From: Colwellia sp. C1TZA3
GTDB taxonomy: Bacteria; Pseudomonadota; Gammaproteobacteria; Enterobacterales; Alteromonadaceae
Direction: 5' to 3'
Length of the DNA: 64,000 nucleotides
NCBI RefSeq assembly: GCF_007954265.1
Contig: NZ_VOLS01000006.1
Location: forward strand, 1 to 64,000
Below, in pieces: positions 28,196 through 37,383 of the stretch; the first letter of the stretch is position 1; each line of letters begins with the position of its first letter. The translations under genes were made by a program, and so were the position numbers. A model generated the notes under the pieces. It was not told the DNA's origin and did no database searches. It saw only the letters and a list, made by a program, of their open reading frames with translations.

Positions 28196-28569
28196 CTGAA
28201 AAACTTAAGTGCGACCTGCTAATAATGTTTGTCGCACTTAATATCAACGTTGAATTTTATCAAAAACAGTTAAACAAGAAAAATCAATTAGTGATGGGGC
28301 TTCTTTTGTCGCTTATAGTAAAGTTGAGGTTAAAGTATAATGATTGGCTTATAGCCGTTACTGTCATTAAAGTTTTTTAACGCTAAAATAGACAATACTT
28401 ATGCAGTGACAATACGATTTAAAGTTAATCTTTAAAGTTAGTATTTATCTTTCCTTTAGCCTACATAATCTCGTCCCTCCACAATAATATATTCAGATGT
28501 TTATTTTATGCATATCAAAACAATAAAAATAAACAAACGGTTAGCTGCACAAATAACAACGGAGTCAGC
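28196..28569. other. Spacer with a hairpin after the S9 peptidase gene
   Basis: TTAAGTGCGAC (28205-28215) and GTCGCACTTAA (28231-28241) form an 11-bp stem 9 bp beyond the peptidase stop. No T tract follows, so termination is uncertain. The remaining bases show no gene. AACGGAG precedes the cupin start. Confidence 0.5.
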
Positions 28570-28935
28570 ATGAAATTTGAACCTATTAATTTCAAAAATA
28601 AATTCACTAAATTTACTGAGCATTGGTCGCCTCGAGTTATTGCTGAAATGAATGACTATCAGTTTAAATTGGTGAAAGTGGCAAGTGAATTTGTTTGGCA
28701 TAGTCATCCTCAAACTGACGAAGTATTTATTGTTATTGAAGGCTGCCTTAAAATTGAATTTCGTGATGGTATAGTTTCGCTAGAAACCGGGGAAATGTTT
28801 GTCATTCCAAAAGGTATCGAGCATAAACCCTCCGCTAGCAGCGAGTGTAAAATTATGATTGTCGAACCTAAGGGTATCGTTAATACTGGTGATGCTGGTA
28901 GTGAGCTTACGGCTCAAAATGATCTTTGGATTTGA
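28570..28935 (+). CDS. Cupin-domain protein
   Basis: Single-domain cupin of 121 residues. The metal-binding set is visible: His44 and His46 in WHSHPQTDE, Glu51 in the same motif and His85 in PKGIEHKP. Proteins of this size bind a metal and often act as small isomerases, dioxygenases or sensors; the substrate cannot be predicted. The gene stands alone with a good ribosome binding site. Confidence 0.8.
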   Translation: MKFEPINFKNKFTKFTEHWSPRVIAEMNDYQFKLVKVASEFVWHSHPQTDEVFIVIEGCLKIEFRDGIVSLETGEMFVIPKGIEHKPSASSECKIMIVEPKGIVNTGDAGSELTAQNDLWI

Positions 28936-29001
28936 AGTGCAGTTCACTATAAATTATTTATTGCTTTTAACTTTCCAGCTTTAATTTTTCAACTAGCAAG
29001 C

Positions 29002-29469
29002 TTACATTTGTTTATCAATACGTACTGTGCCATTGGCGAGATAAATCATGCGAACCGCATCTTTTACTTGAAATAGCATGCGGTGGTCTAGGTCTTGTAT
29101 CACCATGTATACCTCAGCGTTATTAACTTTGATCATTAGCTCAACTAAAAGTAAGGTTTTTTCTTGATATTTAGGGTTTCTATCATGGCTGATTGAGCCA
29201 CCAATAATAGCGCCTAATATTGTTGCTATACCGCGGCCACTGCCGCTACCAAATTGATTGCCTATCGCACCTCCAACTAGTGCACCACCAAAGGTTTTCC
29301 AGCCTTGATTTTTGTCTTGGATCAGCTCCTGTTCGGTAATATTACGTACCGATAATACTTGACCAAATAAAACTTTTTCAACTGGCACGGCTTTATTGCG
29401 CTCATAATCAGCATTAGCGCAGGGGATCAGTGCCCACCAGAAAATTAACACTAGTGTGATTGTTTTCAT
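29002..29469 (-). CDS. SlyB-like glycine-zipper envelope protein
   Basis: Protein of 155 residues with a signal peptide ending near CANA (cleavage before DYERN). It has no proper lipobox. A glycine-zipper 2TM segment (GGALVGGAIGNQFGSG ... GAIIGGSIS, about residues 62-95) is typical of the SlyB/PcP family, followed by a small beta-rich domain. Such proteins stabilise the outer membrane. It lies downstream of lpoB on the same strand, after 124 bp. Confidence 0.75.
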   Translation of the reverse strand: MKTITLVLIFWWALIPCANADYERNKAVPVEKVLFGQVLSVRNITEQELIQDKNQGWKTFGGALVGGAIGNQFGSGSGRGIATILGAIIGGSISHDRNPKYQEKTLLLVELMIKVNNAEVYMVIQDLDHRMLFQVKDAVRMIYLANGTVRIDKQM

Positions 29470-29593
29470 TTTACTCTCCTTTTACTAGCAAACAGCATGA
29501 TAAAGATAGCGTCTATGGCGGTGCTATTTTTTTACCACACTATTTATTTTTGAGCCGCTATCTCTCTATCGCTGAACTGTCTAACTTTAGCTC

Positions 29594-30196
29594 TTACCAA
29601 CCCACTGATTCTTTCACTTTCGTTTTACGAATTTCGCTTTCATCAGCCCATTCAACTAAGCCACTTTCAAGGTCCATTAAACGTAAGGTAAATTTATAGT
29701 AAACGTCAGTCTTATCTTGGTTACTTTTAACGATACTCGATAAGTTACCGTATAGCATATATTGCGCGCCAATTTGGCGGCCAAACTGTGAAGCCGTGTT
29801 TGGGTCAACCATGCCGCCATCATGTTGAAAGTTTAATTGCTCACGCGCCGCGTCTACTCGACCCATATCAACAAAACGGAACTTGCCTGAGCGTAAAAGC
29901 TTGGTAGAAATAGAATCGGTGATTGACTCGGTATCAATATGCTCACTGGTTTTATTTTTTAAGCGTTCAACAAACATAACTGGGCGGGTATTTTGCGTTA
30001 ATGTGCCCACGACCGGTGACAATAATAACGAGTCAGTCATTTGAGCGGCAACCTTTTGTAAATCGGTTGAACCAAAGTTAATATCGGTAGTTTCTACCGC
30101 GGTGGCATCACCATAGCGAACCACTGATTTATTAGCACAACCTGCGGCGAATAATAGGGTTAAGCCAAGTGTGGTTACCAATGTTAATTTATTCAT
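29594..30196 (-). CDS. lpoB: LpoB, lipoprotein activator of penicillin-binding protein 1B
   Basis: Lipoprotein of 200 residues with lipobox FAAGC (Cys20). The body matches LpoB: RPVMFVERLKNKT, a SGKFRFVDM strand, the VDPNTASQFGRQIGAQYMLYG segment and the C-terminal FTLRLMDLESG plus SEIRKT. LpoB reaches from the outer membrane through peptidoglycan to stimulate PBP1B glycan and peptide synthesis. It lacks the long Pro-rich linker of E. coli LpoB. It follows ycfL directly, as in E. coli. Confidence 0.9.
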   Translation of the reverse strand: MNKLTLVTTLGLTLLFAAGCANKSVVRYGDATAVETTDINFGSTDLQKVAAQMTDSLLLSPVVGTLTQNTRPVMFVERLKNKTSEHIDTESITDSISTKLLRSGKFRFVDMGRVDAAREQLNFQHDGGMVDPNTASQFGRQIGAQYMLYGNLSSIVKSNQDKTDVYYKFTLRLMDLESGLVEWADESEIRKTKVKESVGW

Positions 30197-30214
30197 ATTG
30201 CTATTCCTTAATGA

Positions 30215-30691
30215 TTAATATTTATATGCTTTTTCAGGAATTGCACGAACATAAACATTAAAGGTACTAACATTAATATTTGGCGCTAATCCGAGTAAAG
30301 TAGTGGATTGCTTACCCTGTAATTCCAATGGTATCCAGGGTGTTTTTCCGGCTTCAATAACAAAACCTGCTTCGTCAAACCAGTTGAAATGATATTGTAA
30401 TTTTTGTGATTTTTCATCACGGCTGCTCAATGTTAAATTCACTTGTAATAAGCCATTACTTTTACGCGATTTAACCTCGCTAATCACTAGTTTTTTTGCT
30501 AAATCAGCGTTTTGTACTTTAAGGTGTTTACTAAAGTCATCACCTTGAGTCATGGTACTGGTGCCTATACCCGAGGTCACAGGCGGCTTATTATTCGCAC
30601 AGCCTGTAGTCACTAATGCGCTGAATAATATCACCGCTAAACAGCCAGTGGTTTTTTGACCGCTGCTGGCTATATTCTTGCTATTTAACAT
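30215..30691 (-). CDS. ycfL: YcfL-family (DUF1425) lipoprotein
   Basis: Protein of 158 residues with a long n-region and lipobox VTTGC (Cys31). The body is a small beta-sandwich of the YcfL/DUF1425 family (LQYHFNWFDEAGFV, TPWIPLELQGKQ). Function is unknown, but the gene is genetically linked to lpoB across gammaproteobacteria. ATG 30691 is chosen because AGGAGGG sits right in front of it; an upstream frame extension lies across this site. Confidence 0.85.
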   Translation of the reverse strand: MLNSKNIASSGQKTTGCLAVILFSALVTTGCANNKPPVTSGIGTSTMTQGDDFSKHLKVQNADLAKKLVISEVKSRKSNGLLQVNLTLSSRDEKSQKLQYHFNWFDEAGFVIEAGKTPWIPLELQGKQSTTLLGLAPNINVSTFNVYVRAIPEKAYKY

Positions 30692-30716
30692 ATTCCCTCC
30701 TAGATACATCAGTTAT

Positions 30717-32138
30717 TTATAAATTAATCGCTTGATAACCCGTATAGCTACCGATAGCGGAAAAATTGATTAAGGTGATTCTATTTGGCTGCACGTCAAC
30801 TTCAATAATTTTTTGTTGACCATTTAGCTGCACTTTTAATACTTGCTTACCTGCGGGTAAATCCATCCGAACAATATCAATTTGATCAGGCAAGGTGGAC
30901 CAACTTCGAGTATCCGCTTTTTCTGAGGCAATATTATAAATACTCGCTAAAATATTACCGACATCGCCCACTTCTCGACTCAATTTTTGTCGCATTTGCT
31001 CTTTTGCAACAACACGAAGTACTTGTCGGGTCAGTAATTCAGGCAGTTGATCTTGTAAGTCTTTCGCGGCTAACGACTGAATACGAACAATTTCATGCGA
31101 CCAATAACTGTGACCCGCGTTTTTAAAACTAATTTTTCTGTGCTGCGCTAAAGCCCCATCATAAACCGGTAAGGAAAAACTGAAAAACTTTAAGCCACTA
31201 TTACTACGACCTACCGGCAGGTTTAAGCTAATATCTTGCTTACTGTTAACAATATCAAGCTCCACTAGCACAACCACTTGCCCTTGCCCTTTTGACTCTC
31301 GTGCTTGATATTTTCCAAAACGTTGTTGAAAGCTAACTAAATCGTCTTGCATACCCAACTTAGTGGCCAAGCGTAAAATATCTTGCTGCAAATAAGGGTT
31401 CTCTGGGTATATCTCTATCGCACGCTTATAATCTATGTAAGCGTCATTTAGCTCGCCACTGGCTTCATACAAGATGCCAGAAAGATAAAAAGTAAAAGCA
31501 TTTTGAAAGCCGTTTTTCACCTTGCCAATCGCACTGAGCATACTCGGATAACTACTATGGAGGCTATTGGTGCTCATACCTGAGTTTTGAAGCTTATTGT
31601 GTGCTTGATAAATTTCGTTTTTATAAGCTTTAAGCGCATTCTCTTGCACTAAATTCGCGCGACGAACTTCAACTAACGCACCGGCTAAATCATCTTGAAA
31701 TAAATAGTTTAGCGCCTGATAACTATGCAGCATACCTTGTTCATAATAAGGTACTTGGTAAGACGTTGCGTTGTCGTTACTGACCACTGCCGTTAAATTT
31801 TCAAGACCTTTACTGAGCTGAATTTTTGCCTTATTACGCTGTTCTTCAATCTCAATATAAGCTTGAGCAAAGCTTTTTTGACTCGCTTGCCAATCGCTGG
31901 CTAAAAATTGTAAGCGCCCTCTTTCAAGTAAATTTAAGACATAACTATTATGGCTTTGAGCACGTTCACCCAGTAAGTTTTGCGCTTTAACAAATTCACC
32001 TTGGCGTTGCACTGCTTTTACGGGTTTCATTTGGCTCTGATAGCCTTGAAAAATATCAGCAAATTGAAATGATGCGCAACCAGATAAAGTGGTGATAATA
32101 AAAGTGACGACGATGCGCTTAGTGAGGAACTTGAACAT
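30717..32138 (-). CDS. COG3014-family lipoprotein with TPR-like repeats
   Basis: Protein of about 473 residues from ATG 32138; an 11-residue upstream extension is possible but would spoil the signal peptide. Lipobox TLSGC, Cys21. The middle part (about residues 35-260) is helical with TPR-like repeats, including GELNDAYIDYKRAIEIYPENPYL. The C-terminal half is beta-rich. It belongs to the uncharacterised COG3014 group that commonly precedes ycfL-lpoB in Vibrio/Alteromonas relatives. The next gene starts 25 bp later, so it probably leads the envelope lipoprotein operon. Confidence 0.8.
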   Translation of the reverse strand: MFKFLTKRIVVTFIITTLSGCASFQFADIFQGYQSQMKPVKAVQRQGEFVKAQNLLGERAQSHNSYVLNLLERGRLQFLASDWQASQKSFAQAYIEIEEQRNKAKIQLSKGLENLTAVVSNDNATSYQVPYYEQGMLHSYQALNYLFQDDLAGALVEVRRANLVQENALKAYKNEIYQAHNKLQNSGMSTNSLHSSYPSMLSAIGKVKNGFQNAFTFYLSGILYEASGELNDAYIDYKRAIEIYPENPYLQQDILRLATKLGMQDDLVSFQQRFGKYQARESKGQGQVVVLVELDIVNSKQDISLNLPVGRSNSGLKFFSFSLPVYDGALAQHRKISFKNAGHSYWSHEIVRIQSLAAKDLQDQLPELLTRQVLRVVAKEQMRQKLSREVGDVGNILASIYNIASEKADTRSWSTLPDQIDIVRMDLPAGKQVLKVQLNGQQKIIEVDVQPNRITLINFSAIGSYTGYQAINL

Positions 32139-32648
32139 GTGAATTAATTTATTTCCATAACATTTTATCACCGCGGTTACTTATCTAACTATATATGCTA
32201 ACTCTATATAGGAATAAGTTTATGAAGGTTGTTAACAACTTTAGTTACAGATGAACGTAGTCTTATTTGAGATCGGTGGCAATACTTACTTTGTAGTTAA
32301 ATTGTAATAAAAATAAGAAGGCATATCTGAAGAGCTGACAATACCATGAACTCCATTATTAATTAAATGTTCTGTTGCACAACACTGTTGTTAGAATATA
32401 AAGCTTCCTACTTAAAAAATTAGCTTTAAAATAAATATGTTAGCTAATTTTTTTGCAGGTATTTTGTAGGTTTGATTTCAATCCGTTAGCCTTAAAACGC
32501 ACTCCTAACTTAATGCACAAAAGCCCAACAGGCAAGCAAACGAAGCTGTTTTTTTTAACTAATAGCTAAAGTTATTTTACCGACAGCTGCCTCTTAAAAC
32601 CTGAGGCAATGGAGTCAACCTACATTGAACCTATATCGGGCAACTGTT
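32139..32648. other. Spacer upstream of the lipoprotein operon
   Basis: About 510 bases with the operon's promoter on the minus strand. I recognise no ORF, RNA gene or strong terminator. Confidence 0.5.
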
Positions 32649-32808
32649 ATACCAGTTCCATTAAGTTTATGATCTTGTTGTGCGCAGGAAAAATAACTCA
32701 AGGTAAGGCGCTCGATTGAGCAATAGCTGGCTATTGGGAGTGAGAGCAACACAGCATTGAGCTATTTTAACTAGTACAAGTGAGCAATAACTTAATGGGA
32801 TTGGTATT
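32649..32808 (-). repeat. Family A MITE-like element, copy A5 (reverse)
   Basis: Complete family A element in reverse orientation, CTCACTCCC subtype, with small changes (TTTATGATCTTG, ACAGCATTGAG). Its right end GGTAT fuses directly with the left end of the family C element. Confidence 0.9.
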
Positions 32809-33269
32809 ATACCCGCTCCACTTCAAGGTGCAGGTTTGTGCAAGTCGAGAAAGGGTTAGGTACCAGGCATGGATTGAAGAGAATAGTTATTCTTGGCAAC
32901 TGCTCCTGCGTTGCTCTAATAACCCACATCCATGTGGGAATATTGTCGAAATCCATAACGCCACAGATGACCCTTTATCGGCTTGCCTATAGGGAGCTAA
33001 GCTAGAAAACCAGTCCAGCGTTGCATACATGGATGTATGTACTTAGGTTTTGTCTGGAACAAAAAACCTGTGCACTACTTGATAAGGTTCCTACATGGCC
33101 GTTCTTAGCCATCCATGGCTCCACGGCATTAGTACTTCCATGCACGTCGATGTAGGACATTAGGGTAACGCAGGAGCAGTTACCGAGAATAACCATTATC
33201 TTCGTATCGCGCCTTGATCTGATTTCCTAGCTTAACGCTGAAACGGCATCTTGAAGTGGAACGGGTATA
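32808..33269. mobile_element. Family C inverted-repeat element (about 460 bp, non-autonomous)
   Basis: The ends ATACCCGCTCCACTTCAAGGTGC and, in reverse, ATACCCGTTCCACTTCAAGATGC are near-perfect inverted repeats. Further inside, AGAATAGTTATTC and CAACTGCTCCTGCGTT recur inverted as GAATAACCATTAT and AACGCAGGAGCAGTT. The dyad thus extends more than 100 bp, suggesting a fold-back or MITE structure. The small frames inside (32780-32992, 33002-33196) look like shadows of this repeat. No transposase is present. Confidence 0.75.
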
Positions 33270-33339
33270 GTAATGCATCAACACTGGCTATCGATTAAAT
33301 ATGTTCCCATATTAGTGCGCTAACCTGCTTTATAGTGAT

Positions 33340-33942
33340 CTAAGTTGTCGGTAAAAACTTGTGCTTAAACCAGTAATCAAGGCTGACATAGCGTCCCCCA
33401 CCGATAAAAAATAACGCCAATAGCATAATAAAATAAGTCGCTGCGAACTCCATACCGTTATTTAAAATAGTAATATTGCCACTACTAGTCAGCCACTCGT
33501 AGTTACCATGTTTTTGTAAAATAGAAACAATCATTTCTTTTTTCTCAACACTTGCCTCTACTCGCTCATTCGCAAATGGCGCATTGGCATCTGCAATAGC
33601 TTGCCAGCCATATTGTCCGTGCACAGACGTCATCGCTATGAACATAGTAAACATCAAAGGCACAGCCATTAAACGTACGCCTAAGCCAAGTAACAAGGCA
33701 ATGGCACCAATAACTTCAGCACCTACGGCTAAAATGGCCATAATATAAGGAAAAGGTAAACCTAAGCCCCAATCGTCATTACCAAACCATTGCACAATAT
33801 TATCAAAACCGTCTATTTTAGTGGTACCCGCCATCCAAAAAATAGGCACCAAATACAAACGCAATAATAATGGCGCGAGAAAATCCAATTTTTTTGTTGA
33901 ATTTAATATGCCATAACTTTTTTCCAATATTGCTTTAACCAT
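33340..33942 (-). CDS. DoxX-family membrane protein, HvfX-like
   Basis: Protein of 200 residues with four hydrophobic helices of the DoxX fold. LLLRLYLVPIFWMAGTTK, WFGNDDWGLGLPFPY, HGNYEWLT and the end FIGGGRYVSLDYW closely fit the HvfX subgroup, normally encoded with HvfA/B/C for copper-binding modified peptides. No hvfA, hvfB or hvfC gene is in the window, so it is an orphan copy here. A 60-residue insert between helices 3 and 4 is typical of the subgroup. The exact role is unknown. Confidence 0.75.
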   Translation of the reverse strand: MVKAILEKSYGILNSTKKLDFLAPLLLRLYLVPIFWMAGTTKIDGFDNIVQWFGNDDWGLGLPFPYIMAILAVGAEVIGAIALLLGLGVRLMAVPLMFTMFIAMTSVHGQYGWQAIADANAPFANERVEASVEKKEMIVSILQKHGNYEWLTSSGNITILNNGMEFAATYFIMLLALFFIGGGRYVSLDYWFKHKFLPTT

Positions 33943-34549
33943 GCTTTATTCCTATTTTTTTAAGCGTAACGTTTAACTTTATTTTATTTTACCCATTTAT
34001 TGCCAAAATAATTAATTGGGTTCTACAACTTTAGTTCGACATCAAAGGTAACTGCATAATTTGACCCGATAACTTGTAAAGCTATTTCATTATTTTTAGT
34101 GGTGGTACAGTTAAAATATAGTTAATAATTTTTTTGCAATATAAATGAAGTTTAGCGGTTCAACATACCGCAAAGGCTTTAATAACTATTTTAAATAGCC
34201 GTCTAAACTCTTAGATAATTGATGTAACAATATGATATTAAATGTAAAAAAATTGTATTTTTATTTTAAACTGATTTTACTCATGCACAATAAATGACAC
34301 TTAAGGCGTGTAATTAATCAATTCCTTAAATAAAAATATAATTTTTTTATTGCGTCGAAAAAGTTAGTTTTAGGAGAATAGTGAAGTAAAAAATAAATGA
34401 CTAGCGAAAATAGTAAGTGAGTATTTATAAAGTGGAGCTATGAGTACAACACCTTAAAAATATAACAATATTGTTCTTTTAGGGTGTTGCACTCACTATT
34501 GCGATAATATGGCTATAACGCTAAAATCGTAAATATTTGCTTTGAAATA
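33943..34549. other. Spacer with a long inverted repeat downstream of DUF2750
   Basis: About 600 very AT-rich bases. At 34442-34494 GAGT-a-CAACACC ... GGTGTTG-c-ACTC forms an interrupted stem of 11 bp plus a TTAAAA/TTTTA extension, 56 bp beyond the DUF2750 stop; it may end that transcript. No ORF or RNA gene is recognised. Confidence 0.5.
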
Positions 34550-34906
34550 TTATAACGTTTCAACTGCCGCTAATGCTTGAGTAAATTCAGGCAGTTCTAA
34601 TTCAACACAATCATCGTCTTCTTGCCAGTTAATACCAATAATAACCCCATCTTCTAGCAAGTCTTCGATCCAAAACTCCATCCAATCAGCCAACGTAATA
34701 GCTGCAGGTATGTAGTTAGCCCACTCTTCAACACAGTGACTTTTAGCCAATGCTTGTGTTGACCAAAGTGGCATAACGTCAGTCTCTTCAAAGTTAATGG
34801 AATCAAGTACCACCCAATCTTCACTGCTTTTATCTTGTAACGCCCAAATTATTTGTGTTTCTTTAACTTGATTTAAAAATGACTTCAGTGTTTTTTCAAT
34901 GCTCAT
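34550..34906 (-). CDS. DUF2750-family protein
   Basis: Small acidic protein of 118 residues matching DUF2750: SFLNQVKETQIIWALQDKS at the start, VLDSINFEETDVMPLWST in the middle and WMEFWIEDLLEDGVIIGINW towards the end. No membrane segment or signal. Function unknown; cytoplasmic. I place the start at ATG 34906, since the ATG nine bases upstream lies too close to the AAGGT ribosome site. Confidence 0.75.
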   Translation of the reverse strand: MSIEKTLKSFLNQVKETQIIWALQDKSSEDWVVLDSINFEETDVMPLWSTQALAKSHCVEEWANYIPAAITLADWMEFWIEDLLEDGVIIGINWQEDDDCVELELPEFTQALAAVETL

Positions 34907-35086
34907 CGTTTTCATTACCTTAATTACGTTTTCGACATTATACCCAATGAATTAAATCTAAAGATATGAATTTGTTGTTACGGGTAATTATTTCTTGGTA
35001 GTTACTGATAACAATTACTTATATACCTATTAAATTAACCATCTGTTAAGCTACGAATATTAGTAACTTAAGTAACAGAATAATCA

Positions 35087-36214
35087 TTGAAAATTGAAAT
35101 CGTAAATAATATTTCAGCTATAGCTGAACAAGACTGGCAGCGGCTAAATCGTGAGCCATCGGTGTTTTCAAATTATCAATTTCTCCAGTGTTTAGAAACC
35201 AGCGGCTCGGTCACGGGTGATCAAGGCTGGCAGCCTCATCATTTACAACTGCGTGATAACGATAACAATGAAATTAACGCTATTCTGCCCATGTACATTA
35301 AATCTCATTCGTGGGGAGAATATGTTTTTGATTGGGCATGGGCCGAAGCCTATGAGAAAAATAATGTGCCCTACTATCCTAAACTAGTTGCTACCACGCC
35401 TTTTACGCCAGTCACTAGTAATAAGCTGTTATCCAACAATGTTGGCTTTGCTGATGTGTTTGAGGTATTAACGCACCATTGCCACCATAAAAACTTAAAT
35501 AGCTGGCACTTATTATATTGCTCGCCAGCGCAGCAAACACTTAATGATGTTTATCAACGCAACACCGTACAGTTTCATTGGCTTAACTATAACTATCGTG
35601 ACTTTGATGATTTTCTCTCACGTTTTAGCGCCAGAAAAAGAAAAAACACCCGCAAAGAGCGTCTTTCAATTACCCAACAAAACATCGACGTTAGGCGCAT
35701 TATTGGCAAAGATATTAGTGAAAAGGAATTAGCATTTTTCTATTTAACTTATCAGCTAACTTATTTAAAACGCGGACATACACCGCATTTGTCGTTTGAA
35801 TTTTTTAAGTCAATAATAGAAAAGTTACCTGAGCATATCTTGCTGATCATCGCTAACTGCAACGGTGAAGACATCGCCTGTGCTTGGTTCTTTTTTGACG
35901 ACAAGCATTTATATGGTCGCTATTGGGGTTGTACGAAGCGCTATAACAATTTACATTTTGAATTGTGTTACTACCAAGGCATCGAGTTTTGTATTGACAA
36001 TAAACTGAGCTTATTTCACCCGGGCACCCAAGGCGAACATAAAATAGCGCGAGGCTTTGAACCTAAGCTAACCACTTCATATCATTGGATAAAACATGCA
36101 GGATTCAAGCCTGCTATTAAAGCCTTTTGTTTGCAAGAACAGCAACAAATGCGCAATTATCAAGCGCAGTGCCAAGCACTATTACCTTATAAGTTAACCG
36201 ATGAAAACCGTTAG
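35087..36214 (+). CDS. COG3146-family acyltransferase-like protein (GNAT fold)
   Basis: Protein of 375 residues of the COG3146 family (peptidoglycan-biosynthesis-like, FemABX/GNAT-related). The core shows FLSRFSARKRKNTRKER, YRHTYLKRGHTPHLS-like segments (around residues 215-240), DIACAWFFFDDKHLYGRYWG, FELCYYQGIEFCI and HPGTQGEHKIARGFEP. These are the family's conserved acyl-carrier-binding patterns. Substrate unknown. The start is a TTG with a weak ribosome site; no suitable ATG exists nearby. A DUF938 gene follows after 54 bp. Confidence 0.8.
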   Translation: MKIEIVNNISAIAEQDWQRLNREPSVFSNYQFLQCLETSGSVTGDQGWQPHHLQLRDNDNNEINAILPMYIKSHSWGEYVFDWAWAEAYEKNNVPYYPKLVATTPFTPVTSNKLLSNNVGFADVFEVLTHHCHHKNLNSWHLLYCSPAQQTLNDVYQRNTVQFHWLNYNYRDFDDFLSRFSARKRKNTRKERLSITQQNIDVRRIIGKDISEKELAFFYLTYQLTYLKRGHTPHLSFEFFKSIIEKLPEHILLIIANCNGEDIACAWFFFDDKHLYGRYWGCTKRYNNLHFELCYYQGIEFCIDNKLSLFHPGTQGEHKIARGFEPKLTTSYHWIKHAGFKPAIKAFCLQEQQQMRNYQAQCQALLPYKLTDENR

Positions 36215-36268
36215 CCACACAAGTAATCATATGAGTAAAGAACTGAGTGAAAAATTGAGTAAACAACC

Positions 36269-36862
36269 ATGAACAAACCCTTCTCCCAAGCCTGTGAAAA
36301 TAATAAATTAGCGATTTTAGCTGCGTTAGTCGATAGCTTTAAAACAAGTAAAACCGTGTTAGAGGTTGGTTCAGGCTCTGGCCAACATGCGGTATATTTT
36401 GCGCCCAACATGCCGTGGTTAAGTTGGCAGACCAGCGATATATTGGCCAATCATCAAGGCATTAGCCAATGGTTAAAAGAATACCCTGTCGGTAACTTAC
36501 TTCACCCTATCGAACTTGATCTAAACCATCCTTGGCCAATTGAAAAAATTGACGCAATTTATACAGCAAATACCTTACACATTGTTAGCTGGCCATTAGT
36601 AGCAGCATTTTTTAGTGGTGTATCACAACATTTAAATCCACAAGGTAAATTGTGTATTTATGGGCCATTTAATTATCAAGGCCAATACAGCAGTGAAAGT
36701 AATGCGGGTTTTGATATCTGGTTAAAAGAGCGTGATAACCAAAGTGCTATTCGCGATGTTGAGGCAATAATAGCCTTAGCAGAAAATGTCGATTTATCGC
36801 TAGAAAATGATCATGCTATGCCAGCCAACAACCGCTTATTAGTCTTTAAAAAGCTGGGTTAA
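36269..36862 (+). CDS. DUF938-family SAM-dependent methyltransferase
   Basis: Protein of 197 residues. The SAM-binding motif LEVGSGSGQHAVYFA lies near residue 30, the acidic loop LELDLNHPWP-like around 84, and NTLHIVSWPLV near 100 is typical of DUF938. It is predicted to be a cytoplasmic class I methyltransferase of unknown substrate. It is probably co-transcribed with the COG3146 gene 54 bp upstream. Confidence 0.8.
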   Translation: MNKPFSQACENNKLAILAALVDSFKTSKTVLEVGSGSGQHAVYFAPNMPWLSWQTSDILANHQGISQWLKEYPVGNLLHPIELDLNHPWPIEKIDAIYTANTLHIVSWPLVAAFFSGVSQHLNPQGKLCIYGPFNYQGQYSSESNAGFDIWLKERDNQSAIRDVEAIIALAENVDLSLENDHAMPANNRLLVFKKLG

Positions 36863-36973
36863 TTCATTTATGTGCTAAGAACGGTACTGTTAAAACATTA
36901 CTGTTAAAGCCTTACTGTTAAAGCATTGCAGTTAAAAAAACACACGGCGCTAATTAACAACTAGCGCGGTGTT

Positions 36974-37137
36974 ATACCAATCTCACTAATTATCTGATCA
37001 TTTCACCTGGTTAAAACAACCCGCTACGGCGTTATTTATTTAATCATTAGCACAACGAGTTATTAAAATAAACATCTTATATTGGGTCGTTTTTCCTGCG
37101 TATAAAGTAGACCACCTAATTAATGAAATTGGTATTA
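36974..37137 (+). repeat. Family B MITE-like element, copy B4
   Basis: Complete copy of about 164 bp, ATACCAATCTCACTAATTA to GAAATTGGTATT, with interior close to B2 (GCGTTATTTATTTAAT, TAAAGTAGACCACCTAATTA). It stands 54 bp from copy A6. Confidence 0.8.
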
Positions 37138-37190
37138 TATTTCATCATTAAGCAGTGTCTATTTCAAATGAAAATAGCGTTAACCAAGTA

Positions 37191-37350
37191 ATACCAATTA
37201 CATTAAGTTATTGCTCACTTGTACTGGTTAAAATAGCTCAAGGCTGTGTTGCTCTCAATCCCAATAGCCAGCTATTGCTCAATCGATCGCCTTACCTTGA
37301 GTTATTTTTCCTGCGCACAACAAGATCACAAACTTAATGGAACTGGTATA
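37191..37350 (+). repeat. Family A MITE-like element, copy A6
   Basis: Complete family A element, CTCAATCCC subtype, with the left end altered to ATACCAATTACATTAAGTT and one change CGATCGCC for CGAGCGCC. A small frame spanning it is a repeat shadow. Confidence 0.9.
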
Positions 37351-37383
37351 AGAGCTAATTGAAAATAAATTAGCTCAAACCCA

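Noticed and set aside
32780-33196. Two frames of 64-70 codons on opposite strands
   Set aside because: They lie in the family A/C inverted-repeat DNA and read through the repeat arms, so they are shadows of the element.
36211-36450. Minus-strand frame antisense to the DUF938 gene
   Set aside because: Overlaps the well-supported methyltransferase; composition and lack of a ribosome site mark it as a shadow.
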